The notes under the pieces are model-generated. The model ran no database searches. It had not been told where the DNA came from and saw nothing but the letters and a program-made list of their open reading frames with translations. A stretch of 64,000 nt of DNA from G11 sp947167445 (GTDB taxonomy: Bacteria; Bacillota; Clostridia; Lachnospirales; Lachnospiraceae). The position numbers and the translations under genes are program-made. The DNA lies in the NCBI GenBank assembly GCA_947167445.1, contig CAMVID010000001.1, positions 248,001 through 312,000 of the forward strand, read 5' to 3'. This document shows, piece by piece, positions 17,053-26,902 of this stretch; within the stretch, counting starts at the first letter, position 1, and the number at the start of each line of letters is the position of its first letter.

Positions 17053-20000
17053 CTAATCGTCCAAATCCTTATCGATAAGGTTAACACTTACCAATGCCGA
17101 AATACCCTTCTCCTGCATTGTTATACCGTACAGTCTGTCTGCAGATTCCATGGTGCCACGTCTGTGGGTGATAACAATGAACTGGGTATGCTTTTCGAGT
17201 TTATGAAGGTACTTCGCGAATCTGCTGACGTTCGATTCGTCAAGGGCAGCCTCAATCTCATCCAAAAGACAGAAAGGTGAAGGCTTAAGGTTCTGAATTG
17301 CAAACAAAAGTGCAATTGCAGCAAGGGATTTCTCACCACCGGATAACTGCATCATGTTCTGGAGTTTCTTTCCGGGAGGCTGAGCAATTACACGTATGCC
17401 TGCCTCAAGAACATCCTCATCCTCAATGAGTTCCAAAGTACCTTTACCGCCGCCGAACAGCTCCTTAAATACCTTGTCAAATTCTCGGTTGATTTCGTTA
17501 AACTTCTCGTTAAACTGTTTTCTCATTGCAGTATCAAGTTCTGCAATGATGCCTTCAAGAGTTTTCTCAGCCTCAATCAGATCATCGTGCTGAGTCTTTA
17601 AGAAGGTATATCTTTCCATCAATGCCTTGTATTCCTCAATTGCATTGACATTAACATCGCCAAGTTTCTTGATTTCATCCTTGATTGCGCTGACCTGCTT
17701 CTTCATTGCCGAAAGGTTGGTCAGTTCTTCATTACGCATGGACTTGGCATCCACAAGGGTGATTTCATACTCTTCCCACATGTAATTGATCTGAGTTGAA
17801 ATATTCTCCTCAAGTCTTTCCTTCTGGGAGTTAAGTCTGTATACTTCCTTGTCCAAAGCATTCATTCGCTCAGACAATTCCTCACGCTTTGTAAAGAAAC
17901 TCTTGTTCTTGGCATTGAGTTCTTCCTTCCTCTCAATGTCAGCTTTAAGTTTCTTCTCTGCCTCGGTCTGTGATGTATGAGAAGCAAGTATGGTTTTTTC
18001 CAGCTCGGAAATATTCTCCTGCTTGCTTTCGATCTCGATGGCACTGCCTTCGATGGAGTCGGTAATCTCCTTCAATTCGGATACCAGCTTCTCTATCTCG
18101 CCATTGATACGGTCCACGTTGCTTTGCATGAATTCCTGGGACTGAACCATCTTCTCAACCTTCATATCCCAATCGGAAACAAGGGCAGACTGATTGGTCT
18201 CCTCCAGTCTCTTCTTCTCAAGCTGCGCAGTGAATTCGTTTATCTGCTTATCAACGTTCTTTTCAAGTTCCTCAGACTCTTTAAGTTCCTGGTTAATCTC
18301 CAACTTGCTCTGTCTGATTTCCTCTGTCTGTTTAAGGATTTCTGCCTCTTCAGCCTTAAGTTCATCAACACTTGAAGCGGTTTCCTCCTGTTTCTCCTTC
18401 TCCTTAACCACATTGAGTCTCTTGGTATTCTGCTCAATGAACTTATTCTGTAAAAGGAGCTTGTTCTTGTCGCTTTCGGCTCTTAACTTATTACGTTCTT
18501 CCTTGATTTCTTCAATCTTGGAATCAAAGTTATCAATCTCTTCCTTTAATGCAGCAACCTTCTTCTTAAGCTCTTCCAGCTCACGTCTTCTGCCCAGAAG
18601 ATTGTTGTTATTCTTAAAGGAACCACCGCTTATGGCACCGCCGGGTACTAAAAGTTCACCTTCAATGGTTACCATTCTGATGGTATAGTTGTACTTTCTG
18701 GCAATCTTAACCGCATTGTCAACATTATCTACAACAAGAATACGGCCAAGCAAAGATCTTGCCACGTCAGAGTACTTCTTATCGATTTTTACAAGGGTAT
18801 CAGCCATGCCGATAACACCATTTTCCTTAAGGGAATCCTTTGCTTTAAATTCCTCGGGATTCTTAATGCTGGTTAAGGGTAAGAATGTGGCACGTCCCGC
18901 TTTATTCTTTTTGAGGAATTCAATCATCTTCTTGGCGGTTTCTTCATCATCTGTAACAATGTTCTGGATATTTCCGCCGAGAGCAGTCTCAATGGCAGTC
19001 TCATATTTGGGGTCAACCTTAATGATGTCTGCGACGACACCGACGATTCCCTTATTGTTATCCTTTTGCTCCATGACGCTCTTAACAGCGCCACCGTAGC
19101 CTTCGTATTTCTCGGTAATGTCAAGGAGAGTCTCGAGTCTTGATTTCTCCTGATGATACAGTTCCTGCTTCTGCCTTAAATTGTTGTCGGCATTTCCAAG
19201 CTCTTCTCTGATTTCCCCAAGGCGCAGGTCCATTTTTGCCTGATTTTCGTTCAAAACTCTAAGTTCTTCATTTACAGCTTCGAACTCAGCTTCCAGCTCT
19301 TTAATGGTTTCGCTGTGCTTTTCCTCATCGGATTTCACACGCAAAAGTCTGCTGTTTAAGTCAGCTCTTCTGATATTTACGTTCTCGAGCATGGTATCAA
19401 GACGTCCAACCTTGGATTTAATGGTTGCACGCTGATTCAAAGCTTCGATAATGGTATTCTTTCCTGTTTCAATCTGCTCGTTTAAAGAAGCGATTTCGTT
19501 CTGAAGGATATTCAGCTCATAAGCAACTTCATCTCTTTGGGATTTCAGCTGCTGAACCTGGCCATCTACAGTATTCTTCTCATCTAAGATGGCCTCTTTT
19601 TCCTTCTCTCTTTCCTTAATCTCGGCACCGACATTTTCTTCTCTTGTATGGAAATGTCCCTCGCTGCTCTTTAAGGAGTTAATCTGCTCTTTTAAAACAG
19701 CGATTTCATTTTCAAGTTTAGCGCGAAGCTCGTTGGTATCTGATAAAGAAGCTCTTCCTTTTTCGATAACATCATCAAGAGTTTCAAGTTCTGTCTCTAT
19801 CTGCTCGTACTCAGTCTTGATGTTGTCATAGTTTTCAGTTGTTTCCGCAAGATCCTCGGAAGCAATCTTATACTTCTCAGCAACCGAATCAAGCTGTTCG
19901 GTTATCTTTTCGTTTTCAAGAAGGAACACGTTAACATCATAGTTCTTGAGTTCTTCCTTCTTCTTTAAGTAAACCTTGGCCTTCTCGGAAGCACGCTCCA

Positions 20001-20613
20001 AGGGACCAACCTGCTTCTCAAGTTCTCCAAGGATATCATTTACACGAACAAGATTGGCCTGCTCATCCTCAAGTTTCTTCTGAGCGGCATACTTTCTTCT
20101 TTTGAATTTAACAATACCTGCAGCCTCATCAAAGAGCTCACGCCTCTCCTCAGGTTTGCCGCTAAGAATCTTATCAATCTGACCCTGTCCGATGATTGAG
20201 TATCCTTCTTTACCGATACCTGTATCATAGAAAAGCTCACTGACATCTTTCAGTCTGCAAAGTGTACCGTTAATAAGATATTCACTTTCTCCCGAACGAT
20301 AAATCCTTCTTGCTATTGTTACTTCTTCGTAGTCGATAGCAAGTGCGTGATCGGAGTTATCAAGAGTAATTGCCACATAAGCATAACCCATAGGCTTACG
20401 TGTCTCCGTTCCGGAGAAAATAACATCCTGCATGGAAGCACCACGGAGCTGCTTGATACGCTGCTCACCAAGAACCCAGCGAACGGCGTCGGCAACGTTA
20501 CTCTTACCCGAACCGTTAGGTCCAACAATAGCTGTGATGCCATCATGGAATTTAAACTCTATTTTATTTGCAAAGGATTTGAATCCATGCACCTCAATAC
20601 TTTTTAAATACAT
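17053..20613 (-). CDS. smc: Chromosome segregation protein SMC
   Basis: SMC is the ATPase of the bacterial condensin that compacts and resolves chromosomes with ScpA and ScpB. The 1186-residue protein has the N-terminal head with Walker A GPNGSGKSNVADAVRW near residue 32, two long coiled coils, a hinge near 500-680 (with GRATFLPL and PGGAISGGSFKN), and the C-terminal head with signature LSGGEKSLAAIALLFA and Walker B CLLDEIEAALDESN. Length is normal. It lies 14 bases after rnc and 11 before ftsY. Confidence 0.98.
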   Translation of the reverse strand: MYLKSIEVHGFKSFANKIEFKFHDGITAIVGPNGSGKSNVADAVRWVLGEQRIKQLRGASMQDVIFSGTETRKPMGYAYVAITLDNSDHALAIDYEEVTIARRIYRSGESEYLINGTLCRLKDVSELFYDTGIGKEGYSIIGQGQIDKILSGKPEERRELFDEAAGIVKFKRRKYAAQKKLEDEQANLVRVNDILGELEKQVGPLERASEKAKVYLKKKEELKNYDVNVFLLENEKITEQLDSVAEKYKIASEDLAETTENYDNIKTEYEQIETELETLDDVIEKGRASLSDTNELRAKLENEIAVLKEQINSLKSSEGHFHTREENVGAEIKEREKEKEAILDEKNTVDGQVQQLKSQRDEVAYELNILQNEIASLNEQIETGKNTIIEALNQRATIKSKVGRLDTMLENVNIRRADLNSRLLRVKSDEEKHSETIKELEAEFEAVNEELRVLNENQAKMDLRLGEIREELGNADNNLRQKQELYHQEKSRLETLLDITEKYEGYGGAVKSVMEQKDNNKGIVGVVADIIKVDPKYETAIETALGGNIQNIVTDDEETAKKMIEFLKKNKAGRATFLPLTSIKNPEEFKAKDSLKENGVIGMADTLVKIDKKYSDVARSLLGRILVVDNVDNAVKIARKYNYTIRMVTIEGELLVPGGAISGGSFKNNNNLLGRRRELEELKKKVAALKEEIDNFDSKIEEIKEERNKLRAESDKNKLLLQNKFIEQNTKRLNVVKEKEKQEETASSVDELKAEEAEILKQTEEIRQSKLEINQELKESEELEKNVDKQINEFTAQLEKKRLEETNQSALVSDWDMKVEKMVQSQEFMQSNVDRINGEIEKLVSELKEITDSIEGSAIEIESKQENISELEKTILASHTSQTEAEKKLKADIERKEELNAKNKSFFTKREELSERMNALDKEVYRLNSQKERLEENISTQINYMWEEYEITLVDAKSMRNEELTNLSAMKKQVSAIKDEIKKLGDVNVNAIEEYKALMERYTFLKTQHDDLIEAEKTLEGIIAELDTAMRKQFNEKFNEINREFDKVFKELFGGGKGTLELIEDEDVLEAGIRVIAQPPGKKLQNMMQLSGGEKSLAAIALLFAIQNLKPSPFCLLDEIEAALDESNVSRFAKYLHKLEKHTQFIVITHRRGTMESADRLYGITMQEKGISALVSVNLIDKDLDD

Positions 20614-20627
20614 TGTGTAATATCCCG

Positions 20628-21317
20628 CTATTTGTTATTTAATTCGAGAAGGGCTTTGTAAGCAGCCTGCTGTTCGGCAGCCTTTTTGGATTTACCCTGC
20701 CCCTGACATACCGGCTTATCACCGATAAATGCCTCGACTGTAAAAATCTTCTCGTGCTCCGGACCTTCCTCACCCAGGGTCTCGTATTTCACTGAAGTGT
20801 GAAGCTCCTTTTGAACCTTTTCCTGAAGAATAGTCTTGGCATCATAGAAAAGCGTTTTATTCTCCAAATCGGATAAAATGAACCTGTGAATAAAATCCTC
20901 GCAAGGCTCAAATCCGCCATCAATATACATAGCACCGATAATGGCCTCACAAACATCGGAAGTAATGGAATCACGTCCTCTTCCGCCGGTATTCTCTTCA
21001 CCTTTACCCAGTCGGATGAACTTATTTAATTCAATATCTTTGGCGCAGTATGCCAGTGCCGGTTCGCACACATAGGTGGAACGAAGCTTGGTCATCTGCC
21101 CCTCTCTCAGCTTCGGCTCTTGTCTAAAAAGGAATGCACTGCTCACTAATTCAAGCACGGCATCCCCCAAAAATTCAAGACGTTCATAATCGCCAACACA
21201 GTTAATGCGCTGCTCATTGGCATAAGAGCTATGAGTCAGCGCTTGAGTCAGAAGCTGTGGGTTCTTAAAACTATAACCGATTCTTCTTTGCAATTCGGCT
21301 TCATTGTACTCAGTCAA
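20628..21317 (-). CDS. rnc: Ribonuclease III
   Basis: RNase III cuts double-stranded RNA in rRNA and mRNA processing. The 229 residues give a nuclease domain with signature ERLEFLGDAVLELVSSAFLF near residue 45 (acidic cluster Glu/Asp), a second acidic set at DVCEAIIGAMYIDGG near 120, and a C-terminal dsRNA-binding domain with KSKKAAEQQAAYKAL. It sits between acpP (37 bases) and smc (14 bases), the usual Firmicute arrangement. Confidence 0.97.
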   Translation of the reverse strand: MTEYNEAELQRRIGYSFKNPQLLTQALTHSSYANEQRINCVGDYERLEFLGDAVLELVSSAFLFRQEPKLREGQMTKLRSTYVCEPALAYCAKDIELNKFIRLGKGEENTGGRGRDSITSDVCEAIIGAMYIDGGFEPCEDFIHRFILSDLENKTLFYDAKTILQEKVQKELHTSVKYETLGEEGPEHEKIFTVEAFIGDKPVCQGQGKSKKAAEQQAAYKALLELNNK

Positions 21318-21354
21318 ATCAAGTCTCCCAAAGCAATTATTCTGATAGGATAAA

Positions 21355-21585
21355 TTAGTTTAATGCACTCTTTATAAGTTCAACCGCCTCTTCAACGGTG
21401 GTAATGTTCTCAGCGCTTTCAGGTGCAATTTCAATGTCAAACTCTTCCTCGATACCCATAATAATCTGGAATAAATCAAGGGAATCAGCACCAAGGTCGT
21501 CAACAAAAGTGGTGGATAATTTAATCTCCTCGGTATCTACATTAAGTACCTCTGCGATAACCTTTTTCAACTTCTCAAATTCCAT
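21355..21585 (-). CDS. acpP: Acyl carrier protein
   Basis: Carries growing fatty acyl chains on a phosphopantetheine arm. The 76-residue acidic protein has the attachment serine in LGADSLDLFQIIMGIEEEF near residue 36, and a normal length. It lies between plsX and rnc, where lipid-synthesis genes are usually found in Firmicutes. Confidence 0.96.
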   Translation of the reverse strand: MEFEKLKKVIAEVLNVDTEEIKLSTTFVDDLGADSLDLFQIIMGIEEEFDIEIAPESAENITTVEEAVELIKSALN

Positions 21586-21633
21586 AATAATCAGCCTTTC
21601 TTAATTAAAAATGATTTGTCACCCCTCGGCTTT

Positions 21634-22641
21634 TTATTCCGCCGAGATTTTTTGACTTATTTTGTCATTTATATTCTTCTGTGCAAAAGAAACACATTGA
21701 ATAACCGTATTTTTAATTTCTATGGCTTTGGAGCTTCCGTGGGTCTTCATAACAAGACCATTTAATCCAAGCATGGGCGCTCCGCCATACTGTTCAAGTG
21801 AAAACTGCTTCATGTTCTCCTTGAGTTCTTTCTTAATTAACAATGCACCAAGTTTGGTCTTAAGGTTGGCAAACATTGTCTGTTTGAGAGTCTTAAGCAT
21901 TATTTTGCCTACACCCTCATACATTTTAAGGATTACATTGCCGGTAAATGCTTCGCAAACAATTACATCGGCATATCCTTCGGGAATATCTCTTGCTTCG
22001 ATACTTCCGATAAAATTAATGTCCGGGCAGTTCTTTAACAAAGGAAATGCTTCCTTAACAAGGTTGTTGCCCTTTTCCTCCTCCGCACCGATATTAACGA
22101 TTGCAACGGTGGGGTTGAGTTTATCCATAATATTCTCCATATAAACGGAGCCTATCTTTGCAAACTGAACCAGATGACTTGCTCTGGCATCTACATTTGC
22201 GCCACAGTCAATCAATAAGGACGCGCCCTTTGCAGTGGGAATCAGAGGAGCAAGAGGTGCTCTCTCAACACCCTTTATTCTGCCTACAATTACCTGGCCG
22301 CCTACAAGTGTGGCACCTGTGCTGCCTGCGGAAACATAGGCATCACATTCATTATTTTTAACCATATATAAGGCTTTCACGATTGAAGAATCCTTCTTCT
22401 TACGGATTGCCATAACAGGGGGCTCTGCCATTTCAATTACTTCCTCGGCATTAACAACACATACCCTGTCCTTATCATAGGTGTATTTAGCCAATTCGGC
22501 ATTGACATCTGCCTCCCTGCCAACAAGGAAAACCTTAACATTCTTCTCTTCGTTGACAGCATCAATACAGCCCTTTACAATTTCACCGGGTGCGTTATCG
22601 CCACCCATTGCATCAACTGCAACTCTAACCAATTCAGCCAT
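21634..22641 (-). CDS. plsX: Phosphate acyltransferase PlsX
   Basis: PlsX converts acyl-ACP to acyl phosphate, the donor for PlsY in phospholipid synthesis. The 335-residue protein begins with VAVDAMGGDNAPGEIVKG, and contains GSTGATLVGG, RAPLAPLIPTAKG and the C-terminal YGGAPMLGLNGLVMKTHGSS, all family blocks. It is followed by acpP after 48 bases; a CTCGGC/GCCGAG inverted repeat overlaps its stop but has no U-tract. The upstream gene is the WYL regulator. Confidence 0.97.
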   Translation of the reverse strand: MAELVRVAVDAMGGDNAPGEIVKGCIDAVNEEKNVKVFLVGREADVNAELAKYTYDKDRVCVVNAEEVIEMAEPPVMAIRKKKDSSIVKALYMVKNNECDAYVSAGSTGATLVGGQVIVGRIKGVERAPLAPLIPTAKGASLLIDCGANVDARASHLVQFAKIGSVYMENIMDKLNPTVAIVNIGAEEEKGNNLVKEAFPLLKNCPDINFIGSIEARDIPEGYADVIVCEAFTGNVILKMYEGVGKIMLKTLKQTMFANLKTKLGALLIKKELKENMKQFSLEQYGGAPMLGLNGLVMKTHGSSKAIEIKNTVIQCVSFAQKNINDKISQKISAE

Positions 22642-22697
22642 TAAAAAGAGCTCCTTCTTCTTGTCTCATTTTAATATACTAAACACATATCTAAAAA

Positions 22698-23693
22698 TCA
22701 AGAATTTAAATATCCCTGCAAAGACTGATTTAAGAACGCCACATAGTCTTTAACCACGTTTTCAGGGCTTTTGATTCTGACCTCAGGCCCAAGACCCAAA
22801 ACCCAGCCAAAGAACTGCTGACTTACACAGACATTAAACCTTGCTTCAAAACGGTCTCCGCCAAAATACTTTATGGCCGTATCCACACCGAACCTGTCAA
22901 TTATAACCCCTGCAAGATAGGTGGGCAACTCCAATATTACCGTTTCATCTGTTCCGTGGTACATTCCGAAGTTCTTAGATGAGTATTTCGCAAGATCAAG
23001 GCGCTCAAACTTCTCTTTACCGGTTCTTTCAAGTTCCAAAATCTCGCAGTCTCTGATTTTGTCTACTCTGTAATGTCTGATTTCACCGGCGCCTGTATCA
23101 AAGCCCACAAGATAATAGTTCTCATCCTGCCAGACCAAAAGCCAGGGACTCACTTCCCTTATCTTGCCCTCGTCCTTTTCCACCAGTTTCTTTTCAGGAG
23201 TCCATATCATGTAGGAAAAAGCAAGGCGCTTATTCTCCCTGATGGCAGAGTGAATTGCATCCACCGTGTAATAAATGGATTCATTTCCGGACTTGGCACG
23301 ATCCGCAATATACACTTCTCTTTGAAGCGTGCCGGCTTCATATTTGTTAGTCAGCCCTGAAAGCTTTTTTATTAACTGCCTTGATTTCTTCTCGGTAATG
23401 AACCTGGAAGACTGTACAGCATCAACCAAAAGCTTTAATTCTGCGGACTCAAACTCATGGCTTGCCATATAATAGCCTCCGCCATCAGCGGCGGTAAGTT
23501 TAATTATGTCATAGCCATACTCAATCAGCTCATCAATATCCGCATAGATTGTCTTTCTGTCGGCATGAATACCCAATGAATCAAGGCGGGCAATCAGTTC
23601 CTTTGTAGAAATCGGATGATTCTCATCAGTCTCGTTGTTAAGAATATCAATCAGGTATAAAAGCTTACTCTTCTGATTCTGACTTTTTGGCAT
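22698..23693 (-). CDS. WYL-domain transcriptional regulator (HTH-11 plus WYL)
   Basis: A 331-residue regulator with an N-terminal winged helix (YLIDILNNETDENHPISTK, then RKTIYADIDELIEYGYDI) and a C-terminal WYL region near residues 145-240 (SPWLLVWQDENYYLVGFD; RHYRVDKIRDCEIL), followed by a WCX-like extension ending near QQFFGWVLGLG. WYL domains sense ligands, often nucleotides, and many regulators of this kind control DNA-damage or defence genes, but also metabolism. Its start lies inside the end of a small membrane-protein gene (29-base overlap in another frame), so the pair is probably translated together. Confidence 0.88.
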   Translation of the reverse strand: MPKSQNQKSKLLYLIDILNNETDENHPISTKELIARLDSLGIHADRKTIYADIDELIEYGYDIIKLTAADGGGYYMASHEFESAELKLLVDAVQSSRFITEKKSRQLIKKLSGLTNKYEAGTLQREVYIADRAKSGNESIYYTVDAIHSAIRENKRLAFSYMIWTPEKKLVEKDEGKIREVSPWLLVWQDENYYLVGFDTGAGEIRHYRVDKIRDCEILELERTGKEKFERLDLAKYSSKNFGMYHGTDETVILELPTYLAGVIIDRFGVDTAIKYFGGDRFEARFNVCVSQQFFGWVLGLGPEVRIKSPENVVKDYVAFLNQSLQGYLNS

Positions 23694-23811
23694 CCTTACG
23701 TTTCCTCAGCTGATAACCTATAATTCCACCAAGTGCTCCTACAAGTACAAATGCTGCCACTACCATAAGGTAAGACAAGAATGAATTCAAAAATAAAATT
23801 CCGTTTTCCAT
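23665..23811 (-). CDS. Small single-pass membrane protein, 48 residues
   Basis: Reading from ATG at 23811 gives a 48-residue protein: MENGILFLNSF, then one membrane helix of about 22 hydrophobic residues (YLMVVAAFVLVGALGGIIGY), then a basic and polar tail RKRKDAKKSESEE. A good ribosome site AAGGAG lies 9-14 bases upstream. The gene sits 13 bases downstream of rnhA and overlaps the WYL regulator start by 29 bases. The basic tail after the helix predicts an outside N-terminus and cytoplasmic tail. Function unknown; conservation would settle whether it is real. Confidence 0.65.
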   Translation of the reverse strand: MENGILFLNSFLSYLMVVAAFVLVGALGGIIGYQLRKRKDAKKSESEE

Positions 23812-23824
23812 AAGCGTTTTCTCC

Positions 23825-24307
23825 TTATACGTCCTCTATCAGATTATCACCGTCTGCGGCGTTAGTCGCCAGTTTATCACATCTTTCGTTGAACTCATGA
23901 CCGTCGTGTCCCTTGACCCAAACGAACTTAACCTTATGAGGTTCCTTTGCCTTTAGAAGCCTCTTCCACAATTCAGGGTTCTTAACCGGCTGCTTTGAAG
24001 CGCTTCTCCAGTTATTCTTAATCCAGTTATCAACCCAGCCTGCATTGAAGGCATCCGTAAGATACTTGGAGTCTGAATACAAGGTCACATCACAGGGCTT
24101 TGTCAGGGCTTCCAGACCGATTATTGCAGCCATAAGCTCCATTCGATTATTGGTGGTTTTGATATATCCCTGCGAAAATTCTCTTTCATGGATATTTCCT
24201 TTGGAATCAACAAATCGAAGGATTGTCCCATACCCTCCGGGGCCCTCGGGATTTCCCCTGGCCGCTCCGTCCGTATATACATCTACTTTTGTCAAAACAT
24301 CACTCAT
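23825..24307 (-). CDS. rnhA: Ribonuclease HI
   Basis: Degrades the RNA strand of RNA-DNA hybrids. The 160-residue protein has the catalytic Asp in VDVYTDGAARGNPEGPGGYG near residue 12, Glu in TNNRMELMAAIIGLEAL, Asp in TLYSDSKYLTDA and the C-terminal VKGHDGHEFNERCDKLA. Length is that of single-domain RNase HI. Its start overlaps the end of the MutS-like gene by 8 bases. Confidence 0.96.
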   Translation of the reverse strand: MSDVLTKVDVYTDGAARGNPEGPGGYGTILRFVDSKGNIHEREFSQGYIKTTNNRMELMAAIIGLEALTKPCDVTLYSDSKYLTDAFNAGWVDNWIKNNWRSASKQPVKNPELWKRLLKAKEPHKVKFVWVKGHDGHEFNERCDKLATNAADGDNLIEDV

Positions 24308-25982
24308 AGTTTACGTTTTCCCATGTTCCGTTTTCAAGGAAACCGGCAGACATCTTTTCAGCCGACTCAACCAGTGAAGAATCATAGCCCATAACAGAAA
24401 GAAGCTTGATGGCATTTCTGGTTGTTGCCTTTCCTTCTTTAATCATATATGAGAATTTAACGTCTCCGTCTTCTATTTCTTCCTCAAAATGGTAATTATC
24501 ATAGTATTTTGCCAAAAGATCGGCAAGTTCTATATCGTGTGTAGCTGCAAAGCAGATAACGTGGCTTTTTGCAAGGCTCTTCAAAATCTGTGTCGAAGCG
24601 GCAATCCGCTCCACTGTATTGGTGCCTCTTAAAACCTCATCCACAAAGCAAAGTACAGGTATATCTCCTTTAGCTCTGTCAAGAATTCGTTTAATGGACT
24701 TAATCTCAACAATGTAGTAACTTTCATTGTCAAAAATATTGTCCTTAAGAGCCATGGATGACGCGATATAGAACAAAGGAGCAACATAAGATTTTGCAAA
24801 AACAGTATGAATAGACTGAGCCATAATGGCATTTATGGCAACCATCTTTAAGAAGGTTGATTTACCTGATGCATTGGAACCGGTAAGCAAAACGCCCCTT
24901 TTTACCTCAATTCCGTTAGGAACGCAATCCTCCAAAAGAGGATGTCTTCCCTCTTCAAGTGTTAAAGTCTCTCCGATTCCGGGAACACAGAAATCATTCA
25001 GTGAGCAGCGATATGCAGCAATTGAAAGCATGGAATCCAGATATCCCACAGCTTTAACAAGCACATCAATATCCTCAGTATGATTTCTGACTTCCACAAG
25101 CATGTTGTTAAACTTAATTATATCAACATGAAAGCACATCCTTAAATAGTCAAAAATCATGTCCAATGGATTTCCGGATGCCGACATTCTTGCCGAGCTC
25201 ATAATAATGTATGAACCACGTCTGAATTTATTAAGTTTGGCCTTGCTTAATCTGATAATTTCCCACTCTTCGTTCCAGACCGCATGATCAAGTTTCTCAA
25301 GGGCGTCTCCTGTCTGAAGGAGCCTCATAATATAAGAAAAACTTGTTATGTAAGGATCAATCTGCGATTTCTCCTTAAAGTAGGAAACAAAGTTATAAAC
25401 AATTACACCGGCAATGGCTGCAGCTCCGATTCCGGGATTGTAGAAAATCAAACCGATGGCGATAAAAAGTGCAACCCAGGACAGATAATGAAGGGTATTC
25501 TTTCTGACTCCCAGAATATCCAGATTATCAATGTAATCATGTATTGAATACTTGCCGGAATAACCAAGTCCTGAAATCGCATAAGCCACATCAACTCTGT
25601 CCTTTTCATTGTCAATGAAATTGTTGATGTAGCGTTCCCTTTTATCAAGCTCCGATTCATCGATTGAGGGAGTTCTTAAAAGGTGATATAAATACTCGTC
25701 TCCCGCTGATGAAAAGGCATAATTTAAACGTTTATAAACCTCATCCATCCCAAGATCGTTCCAGGTAATATCATCAACGCACAAATCCTCGGGATGTCTT
25801 TTAAAGAATCCGGCTATGGTATCCATTCTTCCGGCAGGATACTCCTTATTTCTTCTGACGCCGAATTTCTCACGAATGTTAGTAATGAATCTTATTCTAT
25901 CTCTTCTCTTATCAAGCAATCCCTTGATAAAGAGAATGATGAGAAAAAGACCCATGACCCCCAGAAAAACTATATACTCCAT
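24300..25982 (-). CDS. Membrane-anchored MutS-like ATPase
   Basis: A 560-residue protein of the short MutS family seen in Firmicutes and Bacteroidetes, not the mismatch-recognition MutS: there is no N-terminal mismatch-binding domain with its Phe-x-Glu motif. A membrane helix starts the protein (residues 3-20), and a second hydrophobic stretch lies at 165-200. The MutS ATPase core follows, with Walker A GSNASGKST near 368, the Walker B region VLCFVDEVLRGTNT near 468 and CFAATHDIEL near 503. The lever and clamp regions are short. Its end overlaps rnhA by 8 bases. Role unknown; a membrane-linked nucleic-acid ATPase is inference. Confidence 0.82.
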   Translation of the reverse strand: MEYIVFLGVMGLFLIILFIKGLLDKRRDRIRFITNIREKFGVRRNKEYPAGRMDTIAGFFKRHPEDLCVDDITWNDLGMDEVYKRLNYAFSSAGDEYLYHLLRTPSIDESELDKRERYINNFIDNEKDRVDVAYAISGLGYSGKYSIHDYIDNLDILGVRKNTLHYLSWVALFIAIGLIFYNPGIGAAAIAGVIVYNFVSYFKEKSQIDPYITSFSYIMRLLQTGDALEKLDHAVWNEEWEIIRLSKAKLNKFRRGSYIIMSSARMSASGNPLDMIFDYLRMCFHVDIIKFNNMLVEVRNHTEDIDVLVKAVGYLDSMLSIAAYRCSLNDFCVPGIGETLTLEEGRHPLLEDCVPNGIEVKRGVLLTGSNASGKSTFLKMVAINAIMAQSIHTVFAKSYVAPLFYIASSMALKDNIFDNESYYIVEIKSIKRILDRAKGDIPVLCFVDEVLRGTNTVERIAASTQILKSLAKSHVICFAATHDIELADLLAKYYDNYHFEEEIEDGDVKFSYMIKEGKATTRNAIKLLSVMGYDSSLVESAEKMSAGFLENGTWENVNYE

Positions 25983-26002
25983 GCTCTAAAAGCCTTTCAA
26001 AA

Positions 26003-26884
26003 TCACTTATACTGCTTGGATACGTAATCCCAGAATTCTGAGGCCACCACCGAAAGCTGCCTGTCGGCGGAATGGATCATAACATATGACGCAGTTATTT
26101 CCGGCTCCACAATCTTTCGGATGCCTATATCGGAATGTGCATACTTTCCGGCAGCTGCAGGATAAATAGTTATTCCCACATTTGAAAGTGCAAGTTCATA
26201 AGCATTTAGCACATGGGCCATTCTTCCGATTATTCTGGGCTTCTCATTAATTCCCTTAAACCATTCCTCAATTTCACTGACTCTGGATGCACGGCTTGGC
26301 ACAACAAGGTCGTAAGGAGCCAGCTTCTTAAGGGGAACCACATCCTTGGTCTCCTTCATAAGAGGATGTCCCGGAGGAATCATGGCAACCCAGGGCTCCT
26401 TGGCCACAACCTGGCCTTTAAACCCTTCCGGATTATAGGGTGCAACAATAATTCCGATGTCATCAAGCCCGTTCTGAACTCTCGCCAGAACATCATCTGA
26501 GTTTCCGTTCCAAATGGAGAACTGAACATTTGGATACAACTCATGGAAACCTGCAATCCATTTAGAAACCAGAGAAGGTGCACATCCTTCCACACTTGCA
26601 ACATACAAAGTACCCTGCAGGCCCTTCTCCAGGTTCTTAATCTCAGCTGTGGATTTCTCAGTCAAATCAAGAATCTGGGTAGCATACTCATAGAAGTGCT
26701 TTCCCGCCTCAGTCAACTGCAATCCTCTGGCCTTTCTTATGAAAAGTTCAGCTCCCAGTTCCTCCTCCAAATCCTTCATCTGTCGACTTAAAGGGGGTTG
26801 TGCTATACAAAGTTTTTCAGCTGCTCTTGTAAAGTTTTTCTCCTGGGCAACTGCCAGGAAATAGCGAATATGCCTTAATTCCAT
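26003..26884 (-). CDS. LysR-family transcriptional regulator
   Basis: A 293-residue LysR regulator: N-terminal winged helix MELRHIRYFLAVAQEKNFTR, AAEKLCIAQPPLSRQMKDLE, and a periplasmic-binding-like effector domain from about residue 90. It lies 18 bases downstream of ahcY in the same direction, not divergent from a target as LysR genes usually are, so it may be a passenger of the SAM-recycling operon or control it from inside. Effector unknown. Confidence 0.92.
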   Translation of the reverse strand: MELRHIRYFLAVAQEKNFTRAAEKLCIAQPPLSRQMKDLEEELGAELFIRKARGLQLTEAGKHFYEYATQILDLTEKSTAEIKNLEKGLQGTLYVASVEGCAPSLVSKWIAGFHELYPNVQFSIWNGNSDDVLARVQNGLDDIGIIVAPYNPEGFKGQVVAKEPWVAMIPPGHPLMKETKDVVPLKKLAPYDLVVPSRASRVSEIEEWFKGINEKPRIIGRMAHVLNAYELALSNVGITIYPAAAGKYAHSDIGIRKIVEPEITASYVMIHSADRQLSVVASEFWDYVSKQYK

Positions 26885-26902
26885 CTATTCTTCCTTTTGG
26901 GA

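Noticed and set aside
21640..21665. CTCGGC/GCCGAG hairpin at the plsX stop as a terminator
   Set aside because: No U-tract follows, and acpP and rnc downstream are normally co-transcribed with plsX.
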